Source: Fluviicola sp. (GTDB lineage: Bacteria; Bacteroidota; Bacteroidia; Flavobacteriales_D; Crocinitomicaceae). Taken from it: a stretch of 64,000 bases of DNA. The notes below the pieces were generated by a model, which saw nothing but the letters and a program-made list of their open reading frames with translations, was not told the DNA's origin and did not search any database. Numbering within the stretch: position 1 is the first letter of the stretch; every line of letters begins with the position of its first letter. Made by a program: the position numbers and the translations under genes. The DNA is taken from NCBI RefSeq assembly GCF_039596395.1, contig NZ_JBCNJT010000002.1, positions 744,001 to 808,000 of the forward strand, given 5' to 3'. Below are positions 24,741-32,435 of the stretch, piece by piece.

Positions 24741-25351
24741 CGGTAAAAATTCATCTCATCGATGTACTTGCGAACCGGATCGGTTAGCAGGTAACGCACA
24801 TCTTTTCCCTCTTTGATAGCGTGTCTGACAAAACTTGATGACACTTTCATCACCGGCGCATCTTCACACATAATGATATTCGGGTGGTTCTTGAATCCAT
24901 TTTCCGGATGATGTCCGATTTCCTGGACTTCTTCTTCCTCCTGGACCGTCAAAACACGCGGATAGACGTAGAATTTATAATTCGCCAGCAAATGTTCGTG
25001 ATTGTACCATTTGTGGAAAGTTCTCAGGTTGTCTTCTCCCATGATCAGGGAAAATTCGTGAGTCGGGTATTTCTCCTTCAGATATGCAAGAGTCGTGGCA
25101 GTATAATTCGGCTGTGGCAACTTGAACTCAATATCTGAGGCTTTCAGATTCACATTGTCCTGGATCGCTTCATTAACAATGGCCAACCGGTGGTAATCTG
25201 CCAGTAAAGAAGATTTTAGTTTCAGCGGATTCTGTGGCGTAACTACCAGCCACACCTGGTCGATATCGGTGTATTCCGCCATGAAATTTGCAATGACCAA
25301 ATGACCGACATGAATGGGATTAAACGTTCCGAAATACAAACCTACTTTCAT
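24737..25351 (-). CDS. nadD: nicotinate-nucleotide adenylyltransferase
   Basis: 204 aa. GTFNPIHVGHLVIANFM at the N-terminus is the phosphate-binding HxGH motif of nucleotidyltransferases and KVSSSFVRHAI near 173-183 is the C-terminal SxxxxR motif. The enzyme adenylates nicotinate mononucleotide in NAD synthesis in the cytoplasm. The start at 25351 overlaps the gmk stop by 4 bp (ATGA), so it is co-translated with gmk; a longer start at 25396 would lie inside gmk and add a nonconserved extension. The order yicC-gmk-nadD is a common Bacteroidota cluster. Confidence 0.93.
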   Translation of the reverse strand: MKVGLYFGTFNPIHVGHLVIANFMAEYTDIDQVWLVVTPQNPLKLKSSLLADYHRLAIVNEAIQDNVNLKASDIEFKLPQPNYTATTLAYLKEKYPTHEFSLIMGEDNLRTFHKWYNHEHLLANYKFYVYPRVLTVQEEEEVQEIGHHPENGFKNHPNIIMCEDAPVMKVSSSFVRHAIKEGKDVRYLLTDPVRKYIDEMNFYR

Positions 25352-25932
25352 ACTCCAGAAATAAATTTGTGAACAATCTCTGCTGCTTCTCTGCAAGCTC
25401 TTTGCAAATCGTCGTTCAGGAGAATATAATCAAACTCAGGTGCACGGTCCAGCTCGATCTGCGCTTTTGCCAAACGCATATTAATTTTTTCCTCTGTTTC
25501 CGTACTTCTGTAGCGCAGTCGTTTTTCCAGGGCTTCAAAAGAAGGAGGTTGTACGAAAATAGCCAGGGCATTATCGCCCATAATTTTCTTCAGGTTCAAT
25601 CCACCCACAACGTCCACATCAAAAATCACTGTCTTTCCTTCTCCCCAGATTCTTTCCAGTTCGGAAGCCAGTGTTCCGTAATAATTATCCGTATAAACTT
25701 CTTCCCATTCGATGAATTCACCGCCATCTATCTTTTCTTTGAACCCTTCGATTCCCAAAAAATAATAGTGTTTTCCATGCTCTTCCTCTCCTCTCGGATC
25801 ACGACTGCATGCAGAAATGGAGAATGCCAGTTCCGGAACTTCGCCTAACAAGTATTGAACAATGGTTGTTTTCCCGGCACCTGAAGGAGCAGAAAAAATC
25901 ACGCATTTACCACCACTCGAATCAAATGCCAT
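25348..25932 (-). CDS. gmk: guanylate kinase
   Basis: 194 aa. The P-loop SAPSGAGKTT is near 14-23, with SISACSRDPRGEEEHGKHYYF at 39-58 forming the GMP-binding region and FIEWEEVYTDNYYGT near 73-87. It phosphorylates GMP to GDP with ATP. Its start is 1 bp after the yicC stop and its stop overlaps nadD by 4 bp. One residue differs from the common SVSxTTRxPR motif (here SISACSRDPRG); this is within the family's range. Confidence 0.95.
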   Translation of the reverse strand: MAFDSSGGKCVIFSAPSGAGKTTIVQYLLGEVPELAFSISACSRDPRGEEEHGKHYYFLGIEGFKEKIDGGEFIEWEEVYTDNYYGTLASELERIWGEGKTVIFDVDVVGGLNLKKIMGDNALAIFVQPPSFEALEKRLRYRSTETEEKINMRLAKAQIELDRAPEFDYILLNDDLQRACREAAEIVHKFISGV

Positions 25933-25933
25933 T

Positions 25934-26800
25934 TTACAGGGTATTTAAAACTTGTTCTTTGATTTTTTCCAGGTGATCTTTCATTTCAACGACCAGTTTT
26001 TGCATTTCCACGTGGTAGGATTTGCTTCCGAGTGTGTTGATCTCACGACCGATTTCCTGTGTGATGAAGCCCAATTTCTTTCCGCATAACGGAATATTCA
26101 TGGTTTCCAAAAAGTAGTTCAGGTGATTGGAAAGACGCATTTTTTCTTCCGAAACATCCATCTTTTCAATGTAGAAAATGATTTCCTGCTCCAAACGGTT
26201 CAGGTCGATTGATATATTGGTGATTTTCTCCAATCCGGTTTTCATACGCTCACGAACTGCTTCAATGCGCGCTGTTTCGTATTTCGGAACTTCTGAAAGC
26301 AATTCTTCGATACGCCCGATGTTTCCTTCGAAGTCTTTTCGCAGCTGATCACCTTCCTGTTTACGGAATTCGTTCAAGTGCTGGCAAGCTTCTCTTACCA
26401 ATCCTTGTACAAAAGTCGATTCTTCATCCGAAAGTGCTTCTTTCTCATTGGAATAAATCTCCGGCATTCTCAGAACCATTGCCAGGATATCATCTGCCGG
26501 TTCACCCAATAATTCAGCTGTTTCCTTGATGTCTTTATAGTAAGCCTGCGCCAGATCCCGATTGATCGCGTAATTCTTCGTTTCACCGGAATTCTCCAGG
26601 GAAATAGACAATTCTACTTTTCCCCTGTCTAATAATTCAGCAACTATCGAACGATTTTCCAACTCAATCTCGCGGTACAATGGAATTGCACGCATATTCA
26701 GATCTAAGCTTTTACTGTTTAAGGAACGGATTTCCACAACGATTTTCTTCCCCTGGAAGGTACCACTTGCTTTTCCGTAGCCGGTCATTGATAATACCAT
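25934..26800 (-). CDS. YicC/YloC-family endoribonuclease
   Basis: 288 aa. It starts MVLSMTGYGKASG, the hallmark MTGYG/A start of the YicC family, followed by EIRSLNSKSLDLNMR, and ends in the conserved IKEQVLNTL region with the C-terminal DUF1732 (KLGFITQEIGREINTLGSKS, EMQKLVVEMKDHLEKIKEQV). Members are stress-induced RNases that act on RNA in several bacteria. A start at 26818 would add six residues; the family start and the -7 element at 26816-26823 fix the ATG at 26800. It heads the yicC-gmk-nadD operon. Confidence 0.92.
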   Translation of the reverse strand: MVLSMTGYGKASGTFQGKKIVVEIRSLNSKSLDLNMRAIPLYREIELENRSIVAELLDRGKVELSISLENSGETKNYAINRDLAQAYYKDIKETAELLGEPADDILAMVLRMPEIYSNEKEALSDEESTFVQGLVREACQHLNEFRKQEGDQLRKDFEGNIGRIEELLSEVPKYETARIEAVRERMKTGLEKITNISIDLNRLEQEIIFYIEKMDVSEEKMRLSNHLNYFLETMNIPLCGKKLGFITQEIGREINTLGSKSYHVEMQKLVVEMKDHLEKIKEQVLNTL

Positions 26801-26815
26801 TTGCTTCAGTTTGGG

Positions 26816-26823
26816 CAAAAGTA
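26816..26823 (-). promoter_or_regulatory. -7 element TACTTTTG of the yicC-gmk-nadD operon
   Basis: TACTTTTG on the minus strand matches the consensus exactly, ending 15 nt before the yicC ATG (26800). No -33 TTG is found at the standard distance. Confidence 0.55.
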
Positions 26824-26890
26824 AGGAAATATTGTCGAGAAGGTGTTAATTCCAATGTATGTACACACAAAGAAATTGAGTAAATGATTA

Positions 26891-26955
26891 AACCGCAAAG
26901 AAAGGAGTACTCAAAGTTTTTATCATTTCTTTGCGTTCCTTAACTCTTTGCGGTT
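26891..26955. repeat. palindrome, family B copy 2
   Basis: AACCGCAAAG (26891-26900) and CTTTGCGGTT (26946-26955) are exact complements, with a second CTTTGCG inside (26929-26936). Same outer arms as the element at 14307-14373. It lies upstream of the yicC operon and downstream of recA, both on the minus strand. Confidence 0.55.
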
Positions 26956-26994
26956 AAAATTAGGTTGTAGTCTTGTGCCGTATGTTCCAATACA

Positions 26995-27022
26995 AGTCCC
27001 ATCCGCCGTGGCGGACAGGACT
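26995..27022 (-). terminator. compact hairpin after recA
   Basis: AGTCC-CA-TCCGCC-GT-GGCGGA-CA-GGACT is a stem of 11 pairs with symmetric 2-nt bulges and a 2-nt loop, 20 bp beyond the recA stop. No T-run follows on the minus strand, so it is either a weak terminator or a 3'-end stabilising hairpin. Confidence 0.45.
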
Positions 27023-27041
27023 CATTGGAAACGATATGCAG

Positions 27042-28073
27042 TTAGTCCTGGTCTCCCACTACTGCAGTAGCAGTAGATCCAAGAGCTTCTTTGATTTTTG
27101 CTTCTAATTCGTCCATTAATTCCGGATTATCAGCGATCATATTTTTTACGGAGTCTCTTCCTTGTCCCAAACGTGTTTCACCGTAAGAGAACCAGGATCC
27201 GCTTTTCTTTAAAATGTTCAATTCTACTCCTAAGTCGATTACCTCACCTACTTTCGAAATTCCTTCTCCGTACATGATGTCGAATTCTGCTTTGCGGAAC
27301 GGAGGAGCTACTTTGTTCTTCACCACTTTTACTTTTACGCGGTTACCGATTACATCTTCTCCTTCTTTGATCTGGCTCGACTTACGGATATCGATACGCA
27401 TGGAAGCATAGAATTTCAACGCATTTCCTCCGGTTGTTGTTTCCGGGTTACCGAACATGACTCCGATCTTATCACGCAGCTGGTTGATGAAAATACAACA
27501 GCATTTTGCCTTGTTGATGGATCCGGTCAATTTACGTAATGCTTTGGACATCAATCGGGCTTGTAATCCCATTTGAGAATCCCCCATTTCTCCTTCGATC
27601 TCAGCTTTCGGAGTCAATGCCGCAACGGAGTCAATAACCAACAGGTCCACTGCTCCCGAACGGATCAAACTGTCTGCAATTTCCAATGCCTGTTCACCGT
27701 TGTCGGGCTGAGAGATCAATAAGTTGTCGATATCTACACCCAATTTCTGAGCATAGAACTGGTCAAATGCATGTTCCGCATCCACGATCGCTGCAATACC
27801 ACCTTGTTTTTGCACTTCTGCAATGGCGTGGATTGCCAGGGTTGTTTTTCCGGATGATTCCGGTCCGTAGATCTCAACGATTCTTCCTTTCGGGTAACCG
27901 TTTACTCCAAGAGCAAGGTCTAATGTGATTGATCCGCTGGGAATAACATCCATTTCTTCAATCGCATTATCTCCTAATTTCATTACAGATCCTTTTCCGA
28001 AAGTCTTGTCTAACTTTTCCATTGTTAGTTGAAGTGCTTTCAATTTTTCCGGGTTGATTTCTTTAACTGCCAT
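27042..28073 (-). CDS. recA: recombinase RecA
   Basis: 343 aa, the usual length. The Walker A loop [19 protein letters not shown], the Walker [23 protein letters not shown], the L1/L2 loops and the signature segment around [39 protein letters not shown] are all present. RecA forms filaments on single-stranded DNA to carry out strand exchange and triggers the SOS response by self-cleavage of repressors such as LexA. The promoter region carries two overlapping palindromes, a candidate operator. The C-terminal tail is short and acidic as usual. It is followed by a compact hairpin. Confidence 0.98.
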   Translation of the reverse strand: MAVKEINPEKLKALQLTMEKLDKTFGKGSVMKLGDNAIEEMDVIPSGSITLDLALGVNGYPKGRIVEIYGPESSGKTTLAIHAIAEVQKQGGIAAIVDAEHAFDQFYAQKLGVDIDNLLISQPDNGEQALEIADSLIRSGAVDLLVIDSVAALTPKAEIEGEMGDSQMGLQARLMSKALRKLTGSINKAKCCCIFINQLRDKIGVMFGNPETTTGGNALKFYASMRIDIRKSSQIKEGEDVIGNRVKVKVVKNKVAPPFRKAEFDIMYGEGISKVGEVIDLGVELNILKKSGSWFSYGETRLGQGRDSVKNMIADNPELMDELEAKIKEALGSTATAVVGDQD

Positions 28074-28109
28074 ATCGTTTAAATTTTAATCGTTTTGTTA
28101 TCGTTTCTG

Positions 28110-28117
28110 CAAATGTA
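28110..28117 (-). promoter_or_regulatory. -7 element TACATTTG of recA
   Basis: TACATTTG on the minus strand fits TAnnTTTG exactly, ending 36 nt before the recA ATG. The -33 region holds no clear TTTG but is covered by the palindromes at 28119-28145. Confidence 0.6.
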
Positions 28118-28118
28118 T

Positions 28119-28145
28119 GACCAGTAGGTCGTAAACTACTTACGA
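28119..28145. promoter_or_regulatory. overlapping palindromes over the recA promoter, candidate operator
   Basis: GACCAGTAGGTC (28119-28130) has arms GACC/GGTC around 4 nt, and TCGTAAACTACTTACGA (28129-28145) has arms TCGTAA/TTACGA around 5 nt; they overlap by two bases. They sit directly upstream of the recA -7 element and cover the -33 position. This is where a repressor such as a LexA-like protein would act. No known SOS box is matched and no lexA is in the window. Confidence 0.45.
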
Positions 28146-28153
28146 TGTACAGA

Positions 28154-28612
28154 TCATTCTAAATTTAAGATCTCTTCACCGTGTATTTTCGTTTTTGGTT
28201 TGTCTATTATATGTGTGATAATGCCTTTTTCATTTACGACAAACGTGGTCCGGTGGATTCCATCGTATTCACGCCCCATAAACTTTTTCAGACCCCAAAC
28301 TTTGAATGCATCAATCATTTTCCGTTCGGTATCTGCGATCAATGGAAAAGGTAAACTAAACTTTTCAATAAACTTCGTGTGCGCTTTTTCCGTATCCATG
28401 CTTACTCCCAAAATCGTATACCCCGCTTTTTTCAGTTCCCCGTACGAATCCCTTAAACTGCATGCCTGGTTCGTACAAGCCGGAGTATTGTCTTTCGGAT
28501 AGAAATAAATCACTAACTTTTTGCCGGTAAAATCGCGATTCGATAGTTCTTTTCCATTTTGATCTTGTCCCTGAAAATCAGGCATTCGATCACCTACTTT
28601 TAATCCAGTCAT
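28154..28612 (-). CDS. bcp: thioredoxin-dependent thiol peroxidase (Bcp-type peroxiredoxin)
   Basis: 152 aa. TPACTNQACSLRD near 44-56 carries the peroxidatic Cys and a resolving Cys five residues later, as in BCP/PrxQ; YFYPKDNTPACT before it and KFMGREYDGIHRTTFVVNEKGII later match the family. It reduces peroxides with thioredoxin in the cytoplasm. It starts with VGDRMPDF, typical of Bcp. It is upstream of recA with 80 bp between, driven by a strong promoter at 28656-28686. Confidence 0.92.
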   Translation of the reverse strand: MTGLKVGDRMPDFQGQDQNGKELSNRDFTGKKLVIYFYPKDNTPACTNQACSLRDSYGELKKAGYTILGVSMDTEKAHTKFIEKFSLPFPLIADTERKMIDAFKVWGLKKFMGREYDGIHRTTFVVNEKGIITHIIDKPKTKIHGEEILNLE

Positions 28613-28655
28613 TTAATTGTTGATTATTTAAACATTTATTTGACGAAGATGTAAT

Positions 28656-28686
28656 CAAAAGTACAACTTATTTTCAAACTGACAAA
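28656..28686 (-). promoter_or_regulatory. consensus promoter of bcp (TTTG-N19-TACTTTTG)
   Basis: TTTG (28683-28686), 19 nt, TACTTTTG (28656-28663) on the minus strand: the cleanest Bacteroidota promoter in this window. It ends 43 nt before the bcp ATG. Confidence 0.75.
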
Positions 28687-28761
28687 TTTGAGTTGCATTT
28701 TTTGCTTAATTTTTCGTCATCGGTTCGTTTTTGTAAAGGATGAATCTCCGGATTCCCGTTC

Positions 28762-30336
28762 CTACTCCGGGAAATAGACGCTTTGCCCGGTTTCCTGTTC
28801 GAGCAGGAATTTTTCCCGGATGACCTCCTGAACGGTGCGTTTTTCGATCTTACATTCCAGCCAGGAGATAATGTCCAGGTACAGGAACGGCCGTTTTTCA
28901 TAAGGAAGTTTGGACAATTTCACCAGTTTTCCATGCAAAATACGGAAGGCACGCATTAGCGAGCGATCATCTGCAAACGGAAGCTGGCGCAAGAAATTCA
29001 GGATTTCCTGCTGCACCCCGTGTAAATCGCCCATGTTGCGAAGGAAGCGGTAAACGGATTTGATCTGGTAATCCAGCAAATGGTCGTCTGTTCCCAATTC
29101 AAAATGCGCAATCAGGTTCAAAATGCGCGCAAATGCCTGGATATCTTCCCGCAGGGAAACGTCTTTCAGCTGAATGATGCGGTTCAGGTATTTAATGGCC
29201 ATCTTATTGTCGCCGTTCCCGAAATACAAACAAGCAACTTTATAATACAGGATCATGATGCGGTGGTTGTCCAAACGATCTTCGTGATCGGAAATGAACT
29301 GCTCCACTTTCGGAACGATCTCAATTCCCTCGGAAAAAGTACCGCACAAATAATAATAATTGATTTTTGCCGTGAGCCAGTACATGCGGTGCAATAGGGA
29401 AATGTTCTCATTCTCGCGGTCGCCCAGGTCTGCACTTTCCAACTTTTCGATGGATTCCTGCAAGCGTTTGTGATTCCTCAAATTGAACAGGGCATTCTGT
29501 AAGTTGTAAAGCCCTTTCAGGTACATTTCGCGGTAATGATCTTTTACATGTTCGTTATCCTCGAACAATTTCACCCACAAACTCGCGTATTTGAAGCACA
29601 TCAAAAATTCCTGTGTCATGTAATGGTACCACACATACGCATTGTACAGGTGCATTTTCTCTTCGAAGCTGAGTTCCGACATGTTGTATTCGGGCAAACG
29701 TTTCGCGAAGAATTCCTTCACGAACCGGTAATCTTTTTCGTCCCGCACAAATCCTACTTTTACGTTCAATGCGTAAAGCTGCAAAGACAAATTCGAAAAT
29801 TGGATGCTTCCCTGGACGTGCTTGCTCAAAGCCCTGCTCTCGGCTGTTAATTCGTCGGCGCGGGAAGAAACACTGCGCGTAATGTGCTGTGACTCGATGA
29901 ATTTTTCAAAATCCAGAATCTCCAAATGCAGTACCGTTGCCTGGATTTTTATAGCGTGCTGTTTGGCTTTCTCCAATAATTTCAACGCCTGGTTGTAAAA
30001 TCCTTTTTCATACAGGATCAAAGCGTGATCCATGGATTCCCGGATTTCAATTGCGGGCAAATGGGCCGCATGCTGCAGCCTCAAACTAGTCAGCAGCTGC
30101 TTGTATAAATGGGCTTTAATATTGGAAAGCTGGCTTTTCTTGATCGAACTGATTTTGGAAATGGCCAGGTCGTCCGAATAATTCTCCGTTTTATCAATAA
30201 AATCGAACAACTGCAAGTACTTGATTTCTTCCTGGGAAGAAGAATTCCGGTTCGCATAAAGCTTAAAACTTCGTTTTTCTGCCTTTGAAAGTGACGAAAT
30301 TAAACGAACTAAACTATCTGTTGATCCTGTGGACAT
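28762..30336 (-). CDS. hypothetical protein, helical-repeat type
   Basis: 524 aa. It starts SLVRLISSLSKAEKRSFKLYANR, then alternates long amphipathic helices (RLQHAAHLPAIEIRESMDHALILYEKGFYNQALKLLEKAKQHAI) in a TPR-like rhythm, with no signal peptide or membrane helix, so it should be cytoplasmic and likely a scaffold. Similar proteins are, as I recall, widespread in Bacteroidota as hypothetical proteins. It has no visible catalytic motif. No clear promoter is seen directly before the ATG. It is single, 149 bp upstream of bcp. Confidence 0.6.
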   Translation of the reverse strand: MSTGSTDSLVRLISSLSKAEKRSFKLYANRNSSSQEEIKYLQLFDFIDKTENYSDDLAISKISSIKKSQLSNIKAHLYKQLLTSLRLQHAAHLPAIEIRESMDHALILYEKGFYNQALKLLEKAKQHAIKIQATVLHLEILDFEKFIESQHITRSVSSRADELTAESRALSKHVQGSIQFSNLSLQLYALNVKVGFVRDEKDYRFVKEFFAKRLPEYNMSELSFEEKMHLYNAYVWYHYMTQEFLMCFKYASLWVKLFEDNEHVKDHYREMYLKGLYNLQNALFNLRNHKRLQESIEKLESADLGDRENENISLLHRMYWLTAKINYYYLCGTFSEGIEIVPKVEQFISDHEDRLDNHRIMILYYKVACLYFGNGDNKMAIKYLNRIIQLKDVSLREDIQAFARILNLIAHFELGTDDHLLDYQIKSVYRFLRNMGDLHGVQQEILNFLRQLPFADDRSLMRAFRILHGKLVKLSKLPYEKRPFLYLDIISWLECKIEKRTVQEVIREKFLLEQETGQSVYFPE

Positions 30337-30457
30337 TGTAATTTTTTACTTAAAATAATGTTTGTAATTGTTTGATTTACAGTTTAATAAGTATCTTAAG
30401 TTGGAGCTTGGGTATCGTAAATCGTAAAAATATTTATTTCGAATAATCAAGTCCATG

Positions 30458-30550
30458 TTACATCTTTGTTCTGTTCGAATGATTTAACACAATCATTCGC
30501 CCTAAAAAGTACTCATTTGAGTAACAGGAGTAGGGGTGCTCTTGTTTTTT
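30458..30550 (+). ncRNA. candidate structured small RNA
   Basis: Plus-strand features in the gap between two minus-strand genes: a 9-bp hairpin CGAATGATT-taacac-AATCATTCG (30476-30499), a 6-bp hairpin TACTCA-tt-TGAGTA (30510-30523), then CAGGAG/CTCTTG (30525-30530 with 30539-30544) directly followed by six T (30545-30550), a terminator-like end. CCCTA (30500-30504) could alternatively pair with TAGGG (30531-30535). A weak -7 (CATCTTTG, 30461-30468) precedes it. The size and shape would fit a small RNA, for example a 6S-like RNA, but I cannot test that here. Confidence 0.3.
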
Positions 30551-30561
30551 CGATTAATAGC

Positions 30562-30596
30562 AAAAAAATCCTTTGCCTTTTGGCAAGGGGTTTTTT
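30562..30596 (-). terminator. intrinsic terminator after the TIGR01777 gene
   Basis: CC(T)TTGCC-TTTT-GGCAAGG flanked by A-run and T-run on both sides (GGCAAGGGGTTTTTT on the plus strand, T-run on the minus strand), just beyond the stop of the minus-strand epimerase at 30599. Functional on the minus strand, possibly bidirectional. Confidence 0.75.
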
Positions 30597-30598
30597 GT

Positions 30599-31486
30599 TT
30601 ACCCAAAAATACGTTGAATTGTTGAATTAAGATCTGCATGCCGGAAAGAAAATCCTTCGGATACCAGTTTATCGTTAGACACTTTGTTGCCCGAAAGCAG
30701 CATCATGGCCATCTTCCCGAATAAAATCCGCACCATAAATGCAGGAACAGCAGGCAATAATCTTTTATTCAGTGTTTTAGCGATCAGTTTCGTGAGTTCT
30801 TTATTGGTAGTATTCCCGGCAGAAGCATGGTAAGCTCCTTCCAGTTTATGGGTAATCACATATTCAAAAACGCGATACAGATCTTCGCTGTAAATCCAGG
30901 GAATGGCTTGTTCCCCGGAAGCTAAAACGGCCCCGAATCCTTTTTTGACCGGATTGGCCAGTTTTTGCAAAGCACCTCCCGACTCACTCAATACGACTGC
31001 AATGCGGACTTTTGAAACGGGACAGATTGCTGAAAACTTATCGGCGGCTTTTTCCCATTCCCGGGTAATGTCTGAAATAATATCGTCCCCGAACCGATCG
31101 GATTCCCGGTAAATTTTTTCCGGATGATCGAACCCATAAGCCACCGCGCCGGATGCCGATACATATTGCTTGAGCGCTGATGAGTTGTTAAACGATTCGA
31201 AGAGGAATTTCGTAGTATCAACGCGGGAATCGTACAATTCCTCAATGCGTGCTTTGGTCCATCTTTTTGCAGCCAGTTCTGCGCCACTCAGGTTGATCAG
31301 GATATTTGTTCCGGCAATGGCCGAATGATCTATTTTACCTGCATACGGATCCCAGTTCAGGAAGAAACGGTCCGGATCTGAAGGTTTGCGGGAAAGTACC
31401 CAAACTTCGTGTCCTGCTTTTCGCAAATGATTGGCTAATCCTGTTCCGATAAGTCCTGAACCTCCTGCAATAACGATCTTTTCCAT
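30599..31486 (-). CDS. TIGR01777-family oxidoreductase (NAD-dependent epimerase fold)
   Basis: 295 aa. IAGGSGLIGTGLANHLRKAGHEVWVLSR is the N-terminal Rossmann motif GxxGxxG; LINLSGAELAAKRWTKARIEELYDSRVDTT is the characteristic SDR patch of the TIGR01777/SulA-like family, and AYHASAGNTTNKELTKLIAKTLNKR the C-terminal domain (DUF1731). The family is NAD(P)-binding and of unknown substrate; E. coli YfcH is a relative. It is single, ended by a strong terminator. Confidence 0.9.
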   Translation of the reverse strand: MEKIVIAGGSGLIGTGLANHLRKAGHEVWVLSRKPSDPDRFFLNWDPYAGKIDHSAIAGTNILINLSGAELAAKRWTKARIEELYDSRVDTTKFLFESFNNSSALKQYVSASGAVAYGFDHPEKIYRESDRFGDDIISDITREWEKAADKFSAICPVSKVRIAVVLSESGGALQKLANPVKKGFGAVLASGEQAIPWIYSEDLYRVFEYVITHKLEGAYHASAGNTTNKELTKLIAKTLNKRLLPAVPAFMVRILFGKMAMMLLSGNKVSNDKLVSEGFSFRHADLNSTIQRIFG

Positions 31487-31590
31487 ACATTGAACTGTTT
31501 TCAGGATCTAATTTAAGCTAAAAAAAGGGTGTCATTTGTTATAAACCTGTTACTTTTACTTAGCATATCATTTTGAATGAAACAAACGCT

Positions 31591-32385
31591 ATGAAAAAGT
31601 ATATTTTCCCTTTATTGCTTGTAGGATTGGTTTCCTGTGGTTCTGATAATTCCGGTGAGAAAAATTCCGGAGAGACGAAAACCATCGTAAAAACTTTCAA
31701 AAATGAAGCTGAAATGGACCGGCAAGTCCTTGAGTTAAAGAAAATCACGGAAGCTTCGGATATCGTTGCCAATTCCCTGCATTACGAAAAAGCGGACGGG
31801 CAAATGATTGAAGTGATCGGGCATTTGGACACGGCCAATGTGCTCCAGATCTTGGAAGAGCAATTTTCCGAAGGGAACGGCAAAACAAACGGTACGCGTT
31901 ACTATTTCCTGAACAACGGGAAACCTTTCGTGATCCAGGAATTGATTGACCAGGTGAACGGAGAGAATCAGGAAGCGACTTTCATTGACCGCATTTCGTA
32001 CTACGATTCGAAAGGAAAAATCATCAAGACCAAAGAGCGTCGTGCTTCTTTCCAGGACGATGTGAACGGCATGAAATACAAAGCAGCACCGCTTCACCCG
32101 ATCAGTTCACAACGAGCAATGGACGCGTTGAATTCTGAAAAAGAGTTTGCAACGACTTTCCAGGGATTCGTGAACCAGGATATGTTTAGCTACATCATTC
32201 TCGGAGCAGATGATCCGAACGGGTTTACAACAGCTTTACGACTCGATTACAAAGACCAATTGGTCAATATCCTTGCAGCGGACCCTGAAAAATACATGGG
32301 CGCACACGTAAAAGTAAACTTCGAGGTTCACAACGACAGAGGTTTTGAATTCCAGGTTTATGCGGGCGGGAAATTCGTAGATTAA
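31591..32385 (+). CDS. putative lipoprotein, function unknown
   Basis: 264 aa. It starts with a signal peptide ending VGLVSCGSDN, lipoprotein-type with a Ser/Glu-rich linker. The mature part alternates charged helices and strands (EMDRQVLELKKITEASDIVANSLHY, ATFIDRISYYDSKGKI) and ends GFEFQVYAGGKFVD. I do not recognise the family. The start is the signal-peptide Met at 31591; an upstream Met at 31573 is possible but would add only six residues. It converges on the SIS isomerase gene with a perfect palindrome between. Confidence 0.6.
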   Translation: MKKYIFPLLLVGLVSCGSDNSGEKNSGETKTIVKTFKNEAEMDRQVLELKKITEASDIVANSLHYEKADGQMIEVIGHLDTANVLQILEEQFSEGNGKTNGTRYYFLNNGKPFVIQELIDQVNGENQEATFIDRISYYDSKGKIIKTKERRASFQDDVNGMKYKAAPLHPISSQRAMDALNSEKEFATTFQGFVNQDMFSYIILGADDPNGFTTALRLDYKDQLVNILAADPEKYMGAHVKVNFEVHNDRGFEFQVYAGGKFVD

Positions 32386-32395
32386 TTATAACTGT

Positions 32396-32435
32396 AAAAA
32401 AGTAGGGCCGGAAAATTTTCCGGCCCTACTTTTTT
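32396..32435. terminator. perfect 40-bp palindrome, bidirectional terminator
   Basis: Exact complementary halves (AAAAA AGTAGGGCCGGAAAA and its complement) with an A-run on one side and a T-run on the other, so it is an intrinsic terminator in both directions. It starts 10 bp after the lipoprotein stop and its last two bases are part of the stop codon of the opposite-strand SIS isomerase. It carries the AGTAGGG core but not the CG of family A. Confidence 0.8.
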
